Part shown: piece by piece, positions 33,296-42,557 of the stretch
Numbering within the stretch: position 1 is the first letter of the stretch
Layout: every line of letters starts with the position of its first letter
Source: Streptomyces sp. IMTB 2501
Lineage (GTDB): Bacteria; Actinomycetota; Actinomycetes; Streptomycetales; Streptomycetaceae
Length of the DNA: 64,000 nt
Assembly: GCF_001953885.1 (NCBI RefSeq)
Contig: NZ_MQUS01000003.1
Coordinates: forward strand, 248,001 to 312,000
Direction: 5' to 3'
The notes under the pieces: generated by a model
The model's input: the letters and a program-made list of their open reading frames with translations, nothing else
What the model was told of the DNA's origin: nothing
Database searches by the model: none
Position numbers and translations under genes: made by a program

Positions 33296-33957
33296 CCGCA
33301 AACGACTCGGCGGCCACCCCGTTCGGACCGGGGCGTGACCCCAACACGGCTCTTGGCGGAGCAAGTTGTCGCATACGACGGTCCTACGGCCCGTCGTATG
33401 CACTTGCCCCCGCCCAGGGGGGCATGGGAAGTCCGGCTGGTCCCCAAGCGAGGGCGCATGGGGACCAGCCGGGCTCCCTGCACCAGGGGGCGCCGGTCGG
33501 GGGAGGAGAAGCAGACGACCGGGCCCCGCGCGAGCAGCCGAGCCCGAGCCAACCTGCGTTCCCCGACCGCAAACCACGCCGCCGTACCCGCAACCCGAGC
33601 CAGCGCACCCACAAAACGACCACTCGCCTGTCCGACACCGAGAAGACCGAGATCACCGCCGCCGCCAAGCAGCGCGCGGTCACCGTCGCCCGCTTCCTCG
33701 CCGCCGCCGGCCTCGCTGTCGCCCGCGGTTCGACCACCGTGGACACCAATGAACAGCTCGACACCGCTATCGACGAGCTGGCCGCCCTGCGCACTGCCCT
33801 CTCCCGTGTCGGCAACAACATCAACCAGATCGCCTTCGTCTACAACGCCGGAGGACAGCCCCGCCCCGGCGAACTCGACCACGCCCTGACGACCTTGACC
33901 CGCGTCCTGGCCCGCATCGACGACGCGGCCGACACCCTGGTGAAGAAGCGCCTCTGA
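33292..33957 (+). CDS. mobC: MobC-like relaxosome protein
   Basis: 221 residues from ATG 33292, overlapping the previous stop. The C-terminal 125 residues carry the MobC/ribbon-helix-helix pattern: TTRLSDTEKTEITAAAKQR, ARFLAAAGLAV, a helix ELAALRTALSRVGNNINQIA and ALTTLTRVLARIDDAADTLV. The first 90 residues are Gly/Pro/Arg-rich and are encoded by DNA with two long perfect inverted repeats, so the true start may lie further right and the 5' part may be oriT. MobC proteins bind oriT and help the relaxase, which follows directly (TGATG overlap). Confidence 0.85.
   Translation: MTANDSAATPFGPGRDPNTALGGASCRIRRSYGPSYALAPAQGGMGSPAGPQARAHGDQPGSLHQGAPVGGGEADDRAPREQPSPSQPAFPDRKPRRRTRNPSQRTHKTTTRLSDTEKTEITAAAKQRAVTVARFLAAAGLAVARGSTTVDTNEQLDTAIDELAALRTALSRVGNNINQIAFVYNAGGQPRPGELDHALTTLTRVLARIDDAADTLVKKRL
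33362..33472. other. Candidate oriT: two perfect inverted repeats
   Basis: First repeat: GCATACGACGG (33371-33381) pairs with CCGTCGTATGC (33391-33401), flanked by CAAGT and ACTTG outer arms (33362-33366, 33402-33406). Second: CCGGCTGGTCCCC (33433-33445) pairs with GGGGACCAGCCGG (33460-33472). Placement at the 5' end of mobC just ahead of the relaxase gene fits an origin of transfer. The nick position is not assignable. Confidence 0.6.
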
Positions 33958-35726
33958 TGGTCCCCAAGATCCGACGCGGCTCGCGCACCCATGGCCTGCT
34001 CGTCTACCTGTACGGTCCCGGCAAGCGCGACGAGCACACCGACCCACACCTCGTTGGCAGTTGGGACGGTTTCGCCTCAGACCCTGGCCGTGACACCAGC
34101 CCCGATGCCGACCCCAAGGTCACCCTTGCCCGGCTCGCCGCCGCCCTGGACCTGCGGGTCAAGCAGGCAGGCGACAAGGCCCCCGCCGAGCATGTCTGGC
34201 ACTGCTCGGTGCGTACCGACCCCGGCGACCGGACCCTGACCGACGAGGAGTGGAACACTGTCGCCCGCCGCCTGGTCCACGCCGTCAACCTCGCACCCGA
34301 GGGCGATCCGGACGGTTGCCGGTGGGTCGCGGTGCGCCACGCAGACGACCACATCCACATCCTGGCCACCATGGTGCGAGGGGACCTGCGCCGCCCGAGG
34401 ATGAACTACGACTTCAAGAAGGCACAGGCCGAATGCCGCCGCATCGAACAGGAGATGGGCCTGCGTCGGCTCAAGCCCGGCGACGGTACCGGCGCCAAGA
34501 TGCCCACCAGCGCGGAGCGCTTCAAAGCCGAGCGGACCGGCCGACCCGAGACACCGCGCGAGACGCTGCGCGAAGCCGTCCGCCAGGCCGTCGCCGGAGC
34601 CGCCAGTGAAGCCGAGTTCTTCACCCGCCTTCGTGAGGCGGGCCTGCGCGTCAAGCTTCGGAAAGCGCCCTCCGGGGACGTCCTCGGCTACACGGTCGCG
34701 CTGCCCGGCGACCGCAACCGCGACCGCGAGCCGGTCTGGTTCGCGGGCTCGACCCTGGCCCCCGACCTTTCCTATCCGAAGATCCAGCGTCGCCTGGCCG
34801 ACGGAACTGCCGATGCCTCCCCGCTGCAGGAAGCTGACTGCGGCCGGTCGGACTGGTCGCCGCCCGCACGGGAGCGACGCACCGCGACCGGGATCGCCGA
34901 GCGCGCCGCGATCATCCTGGACAGCGACGACGACGAAGCCGCAGCCCAACTCGTTGGAGTCGGCGAGCTCCTGGACGCGGTCGCCCAGACTTCGCCGGCC
35001 GTCACCCGCGCCGAACTTGGTGCCGCCGCTCGCTCCTTCGAACGCGCCACCCGCAGCCACGTCCGGGCCGAACGTGGCGACACCCGGGCGATCCGCTCGG
35101 CGGCCCGGGGCATCATCCAGGCTGGCGGCGCGCTCGGCCGAGGAGAAGACGGCGGCACCACCGCGATGCTCGTCTCCACCCTGGTCCTGGTGGCGCTGGC
35201 CGCAGCACGCTGGCACTCCGCACGCGGTCACGCCCAGCAGGCCGAAGCCTCCCGTCAGACCGCGGAGCACCTGCGAGCCGCCTACCGTCAGGCCGCCGCC
35301 GCACCCATGCAGGCCTTCCGCGACCAGGGACGAGCCCTGCCCGAAGCCCAGCGCCGCACCTACGACACCACCATTCGCGCCGCCCTGCCCGAGAACGGCA
35401 TCCAACCCGGCACGAACACGAAGAACGACGCCTTGGCCGCCACCCTGGCCCAGGCCGAGCAGGCAGGACACGACCCCGAGGCCCTCCTGCAGAAGGCCAT
35501 CGCTATGCGCGAACTCGACACGGCCGAGGACGTGAACGACGTCCTGGTCTGGCGACTGCGCCGCCTCGCTCACCTCCCGGCCCACCCGGGCGAAGCCATT
35601 CGACGCCCGCAGGCCGGCACCGGCCGCGCCACGCCTCCGGCCAACCGGACCGGCGTCCGGACCGCGCCCCCGGCCTCGCCTTGGTCCGCCGCACCGGACC
35701 CGCGCAGCCGCCCGCCGCGCCGCTGA
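33957..35726 (+). CDS. MobA/VirD2-family relaxase
   Basis: 589 residues from ATG 33957. Motif I: RTHGLLVYLYGPG with Tyr17 and Tyr19 as possible nucleophiles. Motif III: His128, Asp130-131, His132 and His134 in VRHADDHIHILATM, a complete metal-binding triad. Between them EHVWHCSVRTDPGDR resembles motif II. The remainder has a helical middle, one predicted hydrophobic segment (AMLVSTLVLVALAAARW, about residues 403-420) and a low-complexity tail. It should nick oriT and lead the strand into the type IV secretion channel encoded at 40-64 kb. It is the only catalytically intact relaxase among three related proteins here. Confidence 0.9.
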   Translation: MVPKIRRGSRTHGLLVYLYGPGKRDEHTDPHLVGSWDGFASDPGRDTSPDADPKVTLARLAAALDLRVKQAGDKAPAEHVWHCSVRTDPGDRTLTDEEWNTVARRLVHAVNLAPEGDPDGCRWVAVRHADDHIHILATMVRGDLRRPRMNYDFKKAQAECRRIEQEMGLRRLKPGDGTGAKMPTSAERFKAERTGRPETPRETLREAVRQAVAGAASEAEFFTRLREAGLRVKLRKAPSGDVLGYTVALPGDRNRDREPVWFAGSTLAPDLSYPKIQRRLADGTADASPLQEADCGRSDWSPPARERRTATGIAERAAIILDSDDDEAAAQLVGVGELLDAVAQTSPAVTRAELGAAARSFERATRSHVRAERGDTRAIRSAARGIIQAGGALGRGEDGGTTAMLVSTLVLVALAAARWHSARGHAQQAEASRQTAEHLRAAYRQAAAAPMQAFRDQGRALPEAQRRTYDTTIRAALPENGIQPGTNTKNDALAATLAQAEQAGHDPEALLQKAIAMRELDTAEDVNDVLVWRLRRLAHLPAHPGEAIRRPQAGTGRATPPANRTGVRTAPPASPWSAAPDPRSRPPRR

Positions 35727-35830
35727 CCAGCGGTCCGGCAGGCCCGCCACCGGCCTGCCGACTGGGCGAAGCCCCTGGACAACCGGTTTCACCGGCTGTT
35801 ACGGATGAAGAGAAGGCCCTCGACCGGGAG

Positions 35831-36235
35831 ATGACGCCCGTGCTCAGAACGACCGACCACCACGTAGAGCTGACCCACGTCCTGCCCGCCGCCCCCGCCG
35901 CAAGCGATCCGCTGCCGCAACTCCGGTACGAGACGCAGCCGCACAGCGGACCCGGCGCGACGCGCTGCCTCAGCCACCCGCCGGCGCTGACCCTGCGCGG
36001 GATCCCCGTGATGTGCTCGGCCTGCCGGGCCCGGCGCGACTGGCTGCTCATCAACCACGGCCGCAACGTCTGGGTCCGCTGCCGCTGCAGCAACCAGTGG
36101 CTCGAGCCCGAGATCAGCCGCGCCGACTTCGACTCCATGATCGCCATCCCGGACGGGACGACGTACCCGAGTGTCGAGCAGGGCCTGATCGCACTCGGCT
36201 TCGACGGCGCCTTCGCTGGCACCTACCTGGAGTAA
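35831..36235 (+). CDS. Hypothetical protein with zinc-ribbon-like cysteines
   Basis: 134 residues from ATG 35831. Cysteines cluster as CSACRARRDW and VRCRCSNQWLEP, a CxxC...CxC pattern compatible with one zinc site. The C-terminus (ADFDSMIAIPDGTTYPSVEQ, GLIALGFDG) is a small mixed domain. It follows the relaxase by about 100 bases on the same strand and may be a relaxosome or regulatory accessory. Family not recognised. Confidence 0.7.
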   Translation: MTPVLRTTDHHVELTHVLPAAPAASDPLPQLRYETQPHSGPGATRCLSHPPALTLRGIPVMCSACRARRDWLLINHGRNVWVRCRCSNQWLEPEISRADFDSMIAIPDGTTYPSVEQGLIALGFDGAFAGTYLE

Positions 36236-36335
36236 CTGGTGCTCGCTGACGGCCCGGCCACCCTGCTGGCGGCCGTCGGCCCTGATCGGGCGACACCGGC
36301 AGTCGAGCATCGGCCGTGCTCTCAGGGATGCGACC

Positions 36336-36467
36336 ATGGCCGACCGACTGCAGATGGAGTATCGCGGCGGCTGGGCCCACAAGTACGAGGCCCAGCTGGC
36401 ACACGTCGGTGCCCGTGCCCAACTTCAGGCCGAGAGACAGAGAAGAACGACTCGACGACGTCCGTGA
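36336..36467 (+). CDS. Possible very small basic protein
   Basis: 43 residues from ATG 36336. The product (MADRLQMEYRGGWAHKYEAQ, then LAHVGARAQLQAERQRRTT) is helical and basic, with plausible Streptomyces composition. It ends shortly before the convergent helicase gene. Not recognised; may be chance. Confidence 0.35.
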   Translation: MADRLQMEYRGGWAHKYEAQLAHVGARAQLQAERQRRTTRRRP

Positions 36468-36534
36468 AGCCTCCACCGATCTCGCGACCTGCCTCATTAC
36501 CCACGAACACGTCCAACGTCCTTGTCAAGACCTC

Positions 36535-38022
36535 TTACACCGCGAGACTGAGGTGCCGCGCCCTGGTGAGCGCGACGTAGAGCGCGCGGTGGGCTTCGTT
36601 GGTGGGGTTGAGACCTCTCAGGAGCGCGGCCTCGTCGGTCCCCTCCAGCCTCACCCCGACCCGGTTCCACTCCCGCCCCTTCGCCTGGTGGCAGGTCATG
36701 CCGGGGACCAGCCCCTCACGGGCGACCTCGAGCCTCGTGCGCAGCTTGGCGAGGGCGGCCCGGGGTGTCCGTTTCTGGCCTTCCGACGGCTCAACGGGCG
36801 TCATAGCGACCATTGTGGATGCCAAGTCGGTCCAGATTCCGGTGAGATTGCCCTGACCTGCCAGGCGCTCAAGGGCATTACGCAGATGCGGACGCAGCTG
36901 CGCGAGAGTGTCGCTCTCCATGATGCCCAGGCTGGTCCGGGCATCGACGAGGTCGATGCCCGGCCGGCGGAAGGTGCTCTGGGCGAGTTCGTTCAGGAGC
37001 AGGGTGCATACGGCTCCCTGGAACTGGCCTGTCTTGGTCCTGACGGCCAGAGGAAGGATATGAGGGTCGGCATCCCACAAAAGTCTCCACTGCCGTGCAA
37101 GGACGACATCGACGTCGCGTGCCTCTCCTGCGGGAAGGACTGCCCTCTCCTTGCGGCGCAGCTGGCGTGCCAACGATGTCTGGGCTGCGCTGCCACGCCA
37201 GCGGAACGAGGTCCGGAGCTCACTGCGCTCGAAGCCCAGTCGGCTCAGGAGGCGGGGGACGTTCTCTGGGCGTGCACCGCGAAAGCCGTAGAGAGCCTGC
37301 CAGGGGTCTCCTACCAGGGTGATGACGAGGCCCGCGTCTGCCGCAAGGCGGATGACCCCAAGGTCCAAGTCGTTTGCGTCATAGACCTCGTCGACGAGCA
37401 GGGATCGGATCGTCGTGGCGAAGTAGGCCATCACGCAGGCGCGGATGCCTTCGACGCGAAGAGCAACCTGCAGTACTTCGCGTACGTTGTCGTGCGTACA
37501 CCGCCCTGCACCGACGGCCGAGGCGAAGCAGGCCGGTTTCACGAAGCTTTCCCGTCTCGCTTGCCGTACGGAGTCGGTGACGATGCGCGTGCCGTTCAGA
37601 GTGAGGACCGGCTTGTCAAGGGTGTAGGTGGTGGGCAGATGGGACCGCCATGTGTCCAGCACCTCGAGTTCCTGGTGGCCGCCGGGCCACTGGAGGATCC
37701 CGGAGCGCAGGAGGTGGGCGAGGAGATCGTTCAGGATCGTGTCGAGCGTGACGATGCGGTGAGGCCATGCCAGTGCCGACGGGCCCCACTGCCGGGACAC
37801 GCGGCTGCGTATCTCCTCGGTGGCTGAGCGGGTGAAACTGACCGCCACGACCGCCCGGTGATCGGTTGTACGTGCGTAGCGGTGCAGCCCGAAACGCTGG
37901 TTCGACACGGTCGTCTTCCCCGAACCAGGAAAAGCCTCTACGTAGAGAAGGCGGTGCGGGCTCGCTGCGGCAAGGACCTGTTCGGGTGTGAGAATGCGGG
38001 TGCCGGGCCCAGAGTTACTCAT
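36535..38022 (-). CDS. gajB: UvrD/PcrA-like helicase, Gabija GajB-like
   Basis: 495 residues, the usual GajB size. Superfamily-1 motifs: Walker [11 protein letters not shown] (about 30-39), motif Ic-like [12 protein letters not shown], motif [13 protein letters not shown], motif [18 protein letters not shown], motif IV TSFRWRG, motif [12 protein letters not shown] and motif [10 protein letters not shown]. Its ATG overlaps the upstream nuclease stop by eight bases (ATGAGTAA), so both are co-translated. In Gabija, GajB assembles with GajA and is thought to be activated by DNA ends or nucleotide depletion during phage infection. Motif II is DEVY rather than DEFQ. Confidence 0.85.
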   Translation of the reverse strand: MSNSGPGTRILTPEQVLAAASPHRLLYVEAFPGSGKTTVSNQRFGLHRYARTTDHRAVVAVSFTRSATEEIRSRVSRQWGPSALAWPHRIVTLDTILNDLLAHLLRSGILQWPGGHQELEVLDTWRSHLPTTYTLDKPVLTLNGTRIVTDSVRQARRESFVKPACFASAVGAGRCTHDNVREVLQVALRVEGIRACVMAYFATTIRSLLVDEVYDANDLDLGVIRLAADAGLVITLVGDPWQALYGFRGARPENVPRLLSRLGFERSELRTSFRWRGSAAQTSLARQLRRKERAVLPAGEARDVDVVLARQWRLLWDADPHILPLAVRTKTGQFQGAVCTLLLNELAQSTFRRPGIDLVDARTSLGIMESDTLAQLRPHLRNALERLAGQGNLTGIWTDLASTMVAMTPVEPSEGQKRTPRAALAKLRTRLEVAREGLVPGMTCHQAKGREWNRVGVRLEGTDEAALLRGLNPTNEAHRALYVALTRARHLSLAV

Positions 38023-40216
38023 GGTCGCCCGTCGTCTGCTGTACGGCGGCCGTGGGCCAGGCGCCTGGTTTGCGACGCTGAAGTTGGAGACTCTCCCAGG
38101 GCGGATCCTCTGCCTCTGGTCCGTCGGGATCGGGTTCGTACGTCGTCTCGTCGGCCCACTCCGGGCTCTCCAACTCGTCCGGCCAGAAAAGGCCCTCGAC
38201 GTCGGCAGTCGGGACGTCGTCTGTGTCCCGTTCGCCGGCCGTCATGAACCAGTCCGGTTCGTCGAGAGCCTCAAGAGGGTCGCTGCCGTCCGCCGCGGCG
38301 CCATCTGCTGCCGGATCGGACGGGTACAGGAAGTCGAAGAGCTGCCGCATGTGCTCGGGGACTGTTGGCGGGTCGGGCACTTCCTCAGAGTCCGCCTCGT
38401 TGGCCTCCGCAAGCAGAGAGGCGAAGGTCAGCGCGAACTCGCCCTTCTTGCTGGAGCCTCGGCCGGCCTTGTTCGCGGGCTCCTCATTCGTGCCCTTCTT
38501 CGCGCTGCGAAACAGCTCGTACATCGTGCGGGCCGTCACGTTTTCCTCGTCCAGGCCGACCTCGCGCAGAGCTGCGGCGATCAAGCGCTCGTTGCCCTTG
38601 GTGATGGAAGGTTCCAGGGTTGGGTGACTGACGAAGGCGTCGACGACCGAGGGGTCGTGTTCGGAGAGCCATCCCGGCTTCTTGCGCTCCTCGCTCTCGA
38701 AGGGCAGGTCGCTGTCGACGAGGACCGCCAGCTTGGTGCATAGTTCGCTGCCTCGGGTCGCCAGGAGATGCGCCGGCCACTGTCCGACTTTCCATCCCAT
38801 GTGCACGATGCTGAGTGCGTCAATGAAAGCGTGTTTGAGTGTGTCCCGACCGGCCCAAGTCCTGCCGAACTCCCGGAGGACAGCGGCGTCGGTAACACCC
38901 TCGACGAGGACGAGACGATCCGCGAAGAGGGCGGCGGACCGGCTCGCATCCAGATGGAGCCGGGTCTTCCGCAGAGTGACGTCACGGTGCTCGGCCGGCA
39001 CGACGTCGGCAACGGTGCGGCACACCCTTCCTTGCGCCGTCCGGCGCACGACGACGAGTTCCTCCGGGGCACAGGACGTGATGACGTCCGTCGCGTGGCT
39101 GGAGAGGATGACCTGCAGTTCCGGCCGTTGCTTGACCGTCCTGCGCAAGTACCGGACAAGCGCGTGCTGCAACTGCGGATGGAGGTGCGCCTCGGGCTCC
39201 TCGATGACGACCGTTGCGTGGAAGGGCTTCGTACCGAAGAAGGAATCCTCCTCCGACTCGGCGTCGGCCTGGGCCTGTTCGAGGTTCCGGACCGCCTGCT
39301 GGATCTCGTCCTCCACCGTGAGGGGCGGCCGATCAGCGACATCCGAGTGAGGCCGGGCAACGTCCTGCGGAAGCTCGGTGGAGTCAGGTATCGCCGCCAG
39401 GGTCACAGCTATGTGCAACAGGTTCACGTATCCCAGGCCGGACACTTCGAGAGGCCCGGCGAAGGCGCGTCCTTCCATCACGGCGAGCATGAGCTCCAAC
39501 ACGCGGGCGAGGTAGGTGTCGTCGATGACCTGGCCTCGTATGTACGGCCACTGGGGATTCACCCCAGCCGACAGATCTGTCAGGTAGCCGCGAATCCGCG
39601 CCTCGACCGCATCGATGATGTTTTCCTTGGCCAGCTCCTCCAGCAGTTGGGAGGCCCGCGCCCGGAGACCCACCAGGTTCCGGGTGCCGCTCTGGCGCTG
39701 CTGTTCGGCACGGAGCAGCTCCACCAGGATCCGTGTCTCTCGGCGTGCCAGCTCGTCCAGCGGATGGCGCCAGGCTGGCAGGTAGATGAGTTTGTACGGG
39801 TCCAAGTCCAGAGACCTGCCGTGCGCCGCCTCGATCTTCGTGGCGACACTGCCAAGCCTGCGGCTCAGCGTGACACCCCATCTCTGGGCGACTTCACCGA
39901 GCCGTTGATGGCCGACCCCGTGCAGCTGACGTCCGAGGCGGCCTTCCTCGGCGAGACTGTCGGCCAGCTTGTACGCCACATCGATGGTGCGGTTAGAGCC
40001 TTTGAGCGCGAGCGTGGCAGATCCGTACCTCGGCAGGACCGGGAAGCGGGAACTGGGATGAGCGAGGTAGAGCGCATCCGTGAGCGTCGTCTTTCCAGCG
40101 CCGTTGGCTCCGATCAGCACGCTGAAACGGCCGGGCAAGTGACAGACCATCTCGCCCTCCGTGCTCGCCCGGAACCCGCTCACCGCGATACGACTCAGGT
40201 GCACCATGCCCCCCAT
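38015..40216 (-). CDS. gajA: OLD-family ATPase-TOPRIM nuclease, Gabija GajA-like
   Basis: 733 residues from ATG 40216 (ATG 40207 possible; no clear ribosome site). ABC-type ATPase: P-loop [11 protein letters not shown] at about 34-44, signature-like region, Walker [14 protein letters not shown], then [16 protein letters not shown] domain: [13 protein letters not shown] with the conserved Glu, and VLVDSDLPF (DxD). The helicase partner makes it a class 2 OLD, the GajA of Gabija. It is longer than typical GajA (about 580) because of an acidic, low-complexity tail of about 110 residues. Expected activity is nicking of phage DNA, restrained by NTP. Confidence 0.87.
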   Translation of the reverse strand: MGGMVHLSRIAVSGFRASTEGEMVCHLPGRFSVLIGANGAGKTTLTDALYLAHPSSRFPVLPRYGSATLALKGSNRTIDVAYKLADSLAEEGRLGRQLHGVGHQRLGEVAQRWGVTLSRRLGSVATKIEAAHGRSLDLDPYKLIYLPAWRHPLDELARRETRILVELLRAEQQRQSGTRNLVGLRARASQLLEELAKENIIDAVEARIRGYLTDLSAGVNPQWPYIRGQVIDDTYLARVLELMLAVMEGRAFAGPLEVSGLGYVNLLHIAVTLAAIPDSTELPQDVARPHSDVADRPPLTVEDEIQQAVRNLEQAQADAESEEDSFFGTKPFHATVVIEEPEAHLHPQLQHALVRYLRRTVKQRPELQVILSSHATDVITSCAPEELVVVRRTAQGRVCRTVADVVPAEHRDVTLRKTRLHLDASRSAALFADRLVLVEGVTDAAVLREFGRTWAGRDTLKHAFIDALSIVHMGWKVGQWPAHLLATRGSELCTKLAVLVDSDLPFESEERKKPGWLSEHDPSVVDAFVSHPTLEPSITKGNERLIAAALREVGLDEENVTARTMYELFRSAKKGTNEEPANKAGRGSSKKGEFALTFASLLAEANEADSEEVPDPPTVPEHMRQLFDFLYPSDPAADGAAADGSDPLEALDEPDWFMTAGERDTDDVPTADVEGLFWPDELESPEWADETTYEPDPDGPEAEDPPWESLQLQRRKPGAWPTAAVQQTTGDHE

Positions 40217-40376
40217 GGACAAGAAGTACGTCAGTAGTCATCATCGCCCCCGACACTGACAACACCCGCCTCTTTGCGCTCACTTGCAGTCTGAATGTGG
40301 GCCTGGGCGAAACCGGCCGTCAGGTGACCAGAACGACAAGAGTCGTATGACGGGAGACTGTCAGGTACGGATCTGT

Positions 40377-40409
40377 GGGAGCCCGAGGGTGAGATCCCCT
40401 CGGGCTCCC
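40377..40409 (-). terminator. Terminator hairpin at the end of the transfer operon
   Basis: GGGAGCCCGAGG and CCTCGGGCTCCC form a perfect 12-base stem with a nine-base loop, 20 bases after the last stop (40429) of the leftward transfer operon. It separates that operon from the Gabija genes on the same strand. Confidence 0.75.
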
Positions 40410-40428
40410 CGGCCTTCTGCGGTTGCGG

Positions 40429-40767
40429 TCAGACCTCGGCGAGGCGGTTGGAGAGGTCCAGGGCGATGGTGGCGACAGCGAGTGCGCTGCACAGGCCGGT
40501 CACCTCGTGGAGGGTGGGGCGGACCAGGCGCGGCCAGTTGTCGGGGGCGGCGGGCCAGGAGGCGAGGAGGACCTCGGTGGTGGCCAGGCCGAGGTGGGCG
40601 GTGACGTCCCAGCCCGCGCGGGAGGCGGGCTCCCAGTGCAGGCGGATACGGCCGAGCGGGAGTTCAGGGGTGCCCGCCGGGAACCAGGAGACGTCGAGCG
40701 GTCCCTCCGGGAGGGCGGAGACGCGCTGGACTAGTGCGCCGCGCACTCCCGGCGGCATGGGTCGCAC
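40429..40767 (-). CDS. Hypothetical protein, last gene of the transfer operon
   Basis: 112 residues from ATG 40767. The pattern WFPAGTPELPLGRIRLHWEP, then GWDVTAHLGLATTEVLLASW and a helical C-terminus resembles half of a DUF317-type domain. DUF317-like genes recur upstream in this operon, so it may be a lineage-specific paralogue. Function unknown. Confidence 0.6.
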   Translation of the reverse strand: MRPMPPGVRGALVQRVSALPEGPLDVSWFPAGTPELPLGRIRLHWEPASRAGWDVTAHLGLATTEVLLASWPAAPDNWPRLVRPTLHEVTGLCSALAVATIALDLSNRLAEV

Positions 40768-40849
40768 GGCGAGGGCGTGCAGCGGGTGGGTGGTGGAAGG
40801 GTGGGGTCGCGGTGAGATCGGGGCCTCCTGGACGGGTCGGTACGGAGGG

Positions 40850-41062
40850 TCAGGCCCAGGCGAGGGCGTTGCGGATCGATGCCGGGAGGTAGCCCTCTTG
40901 GCCGTCCTCGGCGATGAACGCCATGCCGTTGCCCACGACGACGTCGGTGCCGAGGTAGTGCGCGAAGGGCCAGTCCGGGTTGACGGCCAGGCGGATCGGC
41001 AGGTCGGGGTCGATGTTTTGAAGTTGGCGGAGCAGGTGGCCGACGGTCAGGCAGTGGGGCAC
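40850..41062 (-). CDS. Small hypothetical protein
   Basis: 70 residues from GTG 41062 with GGAGG seven bases upstream. It reads TVGHLLRQLQNIDPDLPIRL, then AVNPDWPFAHYLGTDVVV and AFIAEDGQEGYLP, a compact alpha/beta pattern seen in small actinobacterial proteins. No known activity. Confidence 0.7.
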   Translation of the reverse strand: MPHCLTVGHLLRQLQNIDPDLPIRLAVNPDWPFAHYLGTDVVVGNGMAFIAEDGQEGYLPASIRNALAWA

Positions 41063-41165
41063 GGGGAACCTCCGGAAGCGAGGTGGGCGGGTGAGAAAGC
41101 GTGGTGATGGAGCGTCAGCGGGCTTCGAGGCCGGGCTGGTCGTGCAAGACGGGCTGCCGGGTGAT

Positions 41166-41507
41166 TCAGCGGCTGGCGATGAGCGCTGTGAGGAACCCGG
41201 CCACGGCCTCGGAGGGAGTGTCGAGGCCGAACTCCTGGATCCAGGGCTCGGCGTCGGCGGGGAGGACCCGGACCTGCCAGACGATGCCGCGCCTTCAGGC
41301 GGTGGTGTCCTCGGGGAGCCAGCCGACGTAGACGCGGCCGTCCGGGCTGGTGCAGTGCACGTTGGCCTCCGGGGTGTCGACGATCGCCCAGCCGAGCCCG
41401 CCGAGCAGTTCGAGTACCGGGCTCGCGCAGTGGTCGCTGGAGAGCCAGGCGCGTTCCTCCACGGCGGGGCGGACGACGGCTGGCAGGAGGGTGCTGGAGG
41501 CGTTCAC
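41166..41507 (-). pseudogene. DUF317-like gene with in-frame stop
   Basis: From GTG 41507 the frame encodes 70 residues ending VYVGWLPEDTTA and a TGA at 41295-41297. The same frame continues with RRGIVWQVRVLPADAEPW and a C-terminus FGLDTPSEAVAGFLTALIAS to the stop at 41166-41168. The second part is the natural continuation of the first, so one codon (likely TGG) has become TGA. Either the gene is inactivated or short and long products exist. Confidence 0.65.
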
Positions 41508-41523
41508 GAGTGGGCGGTCCCTT

Positions 41524-41567
41524 CGTTGACCTGCGGTTTTCCCGACGTCCGTACGTTGACATGCGGT
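41524..41567. promoter_or_regulatory. Direct repeat CGTTGACNTGCGGT, two copies
   Basis: CGTTGACCTGCGGT at 41524-41537 and CGTTGACATGCGGT at 41554-41567 are 30 bases apart (start to start), between diverging genes. The second copy contains TTGACA followed 19 bases later by TAGTCG, so it may also be a -35 region for the rightward gene at 41727. Confidence 0.5.
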
Positions 41568-41726
41568 GTGCCGAAGTGCGTAGTCGTTTCCGGGAAGGTG
41601 AGGTCTGCCGTGGGCGAACTGGCCGGCGAGGTGGGAGGAGGCCAGCGGGCCGGGGAATGGATCGGCGCGACCGGTTGTCGTAACCCGGTTGCGGCACAGG
41701 GCCGTACAGAGCAGAAGGGACAGGCC

Positions 41727-41993
41727 GTGGCGGAGTCGAGCAGACACTGGGGCGGTGCCGGGCTGGAGCGCAAGATCCGTGGCGCCGGGCGGCCGTGGAC
41801 AGTGGGCGACATAGCGATGGTGGCCGACGGGCAGTGGGCCGTGGACACCCAGGCCCGGAGGCAGCGTGACGGGGAAGCCGTGGTGGAGCGTCGGATCGCG
41901 GATGGGCGGCGCGTCGAGCTGACGTTGGTGGAGCTGGCCCGCGCGATGGACTCCCGGTTCGGCGCGGCCCATCGCGACGAAGACTCCCGCTGA
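41727..41993 (+). CDS. Small protein, opposite strand inside the transfer region
   Basis: 88 residues from GTG 41727, with AAGGGA upstream. The translation (RHWGGAGLERKIRGAGRPWT, MVADGQWAVDTQARRQRDGE, then VELTLVELARAMDSRFG) is well-formed and basic, and may be a small DNA-binding protein. It is the only rightward gene among the leftward transfer genes, directly downstream of the duplicated TTGAC element, which suggests a regulator. Not recognised. Confidence 0.6.
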   Translation: MAESSRHWGGAGLERKIRGAGRPWTVGDIAMVADGQWAVDTQARRQRDGEAVVERRIADGRRVELTLVELARAMDSRFGAAHRDEDSR

Positions 41994-41997
41994 CCGG

Positions 41998-42486
41998 TTA
42001 CCGTCCGGGCCCGGTCGTGGCCAACGTGGGGCGGACAGTGGCCGACGGGGCGGGCTGGTCCGGTGGTTGGCCCAGGGCACGCGGCGCGTGCGCGGAGCGG
42101 GCGACAGCGGCCTGGGCCAGGCTGAGCGACGGTGCCCGGTCCGCGGTCACGGCGGCTTCGCGGGCCTCGATCACGTGGCTGATCGCCTGCAGGGCTATGC
42201 GGCTCTCGGTCTGCGCGACGCGCAGGTCCACCGCCGAGCTGGTGATCCGCTCCAGGTCGTAGAAGGCCGGCACATGGCCGGGCCGGGTGAGGGCGTGCAA
42301 GCGGTCCTGGTGGACGGCGACCGCGTTGTCCGAGACGACGAGGCTCGAACGGATATGCATCGCCGAGCGCAGTAGCGGGTCCTCGACAGGGCGGCGGACC
42401 GCGAGGTTCTCCAGCACGTCGATGGGGCGGCCCCAGGCTTTCTCGATCATGGCTGTGGCCTGATCGAGTGCGGTGGCGTCGGGCAT
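41998..42486 (-). CDS. Hypothetical helical protein
   Basis: 162 residues from ATG 42486 (GGGAG upstream). N-terminal ATAMIEKAWGRPIDVLENLA, long helices (HQDRLHALTRPGHVPAFYDL, LQAISHVIEAREAAV) and an Ala/Pro-rich tail. The first 70 residues resemble the fragment encoded at 43515-43668. Function unknown; part of the transfer operon. Confidence 0.7.
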   Translation of the reverse strand: MPDATALDQATAMIEKAWGRPIDVLENLAVRRPVEDPLLRSAMHIRSSLVVSDNAVAVHQDRLHALTRPGHVPAFYDLERITSSAVDLRVAQTESRIALQAISHVIEAREAAVTADRAPSLSLAQAAVARSAHAPRALGQPPDQPAPSATVRPTLATTGPGR

Positions 42487-42557
42487 GGCGGAACTCCCGG
42501 TATTCGGAGGTGCTGCTTCGGTCAGAGGTGACGTCTCGGAGGGGCCGGGGGTGGGAG

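Noticed and set aside
41091..41726. Upstream extension of the 88-residue plus-strand gene to 300 codons
   Set aside because: Extension is antisense to two minus-strand genes; a good GTG with ribosome site exists at 41727.
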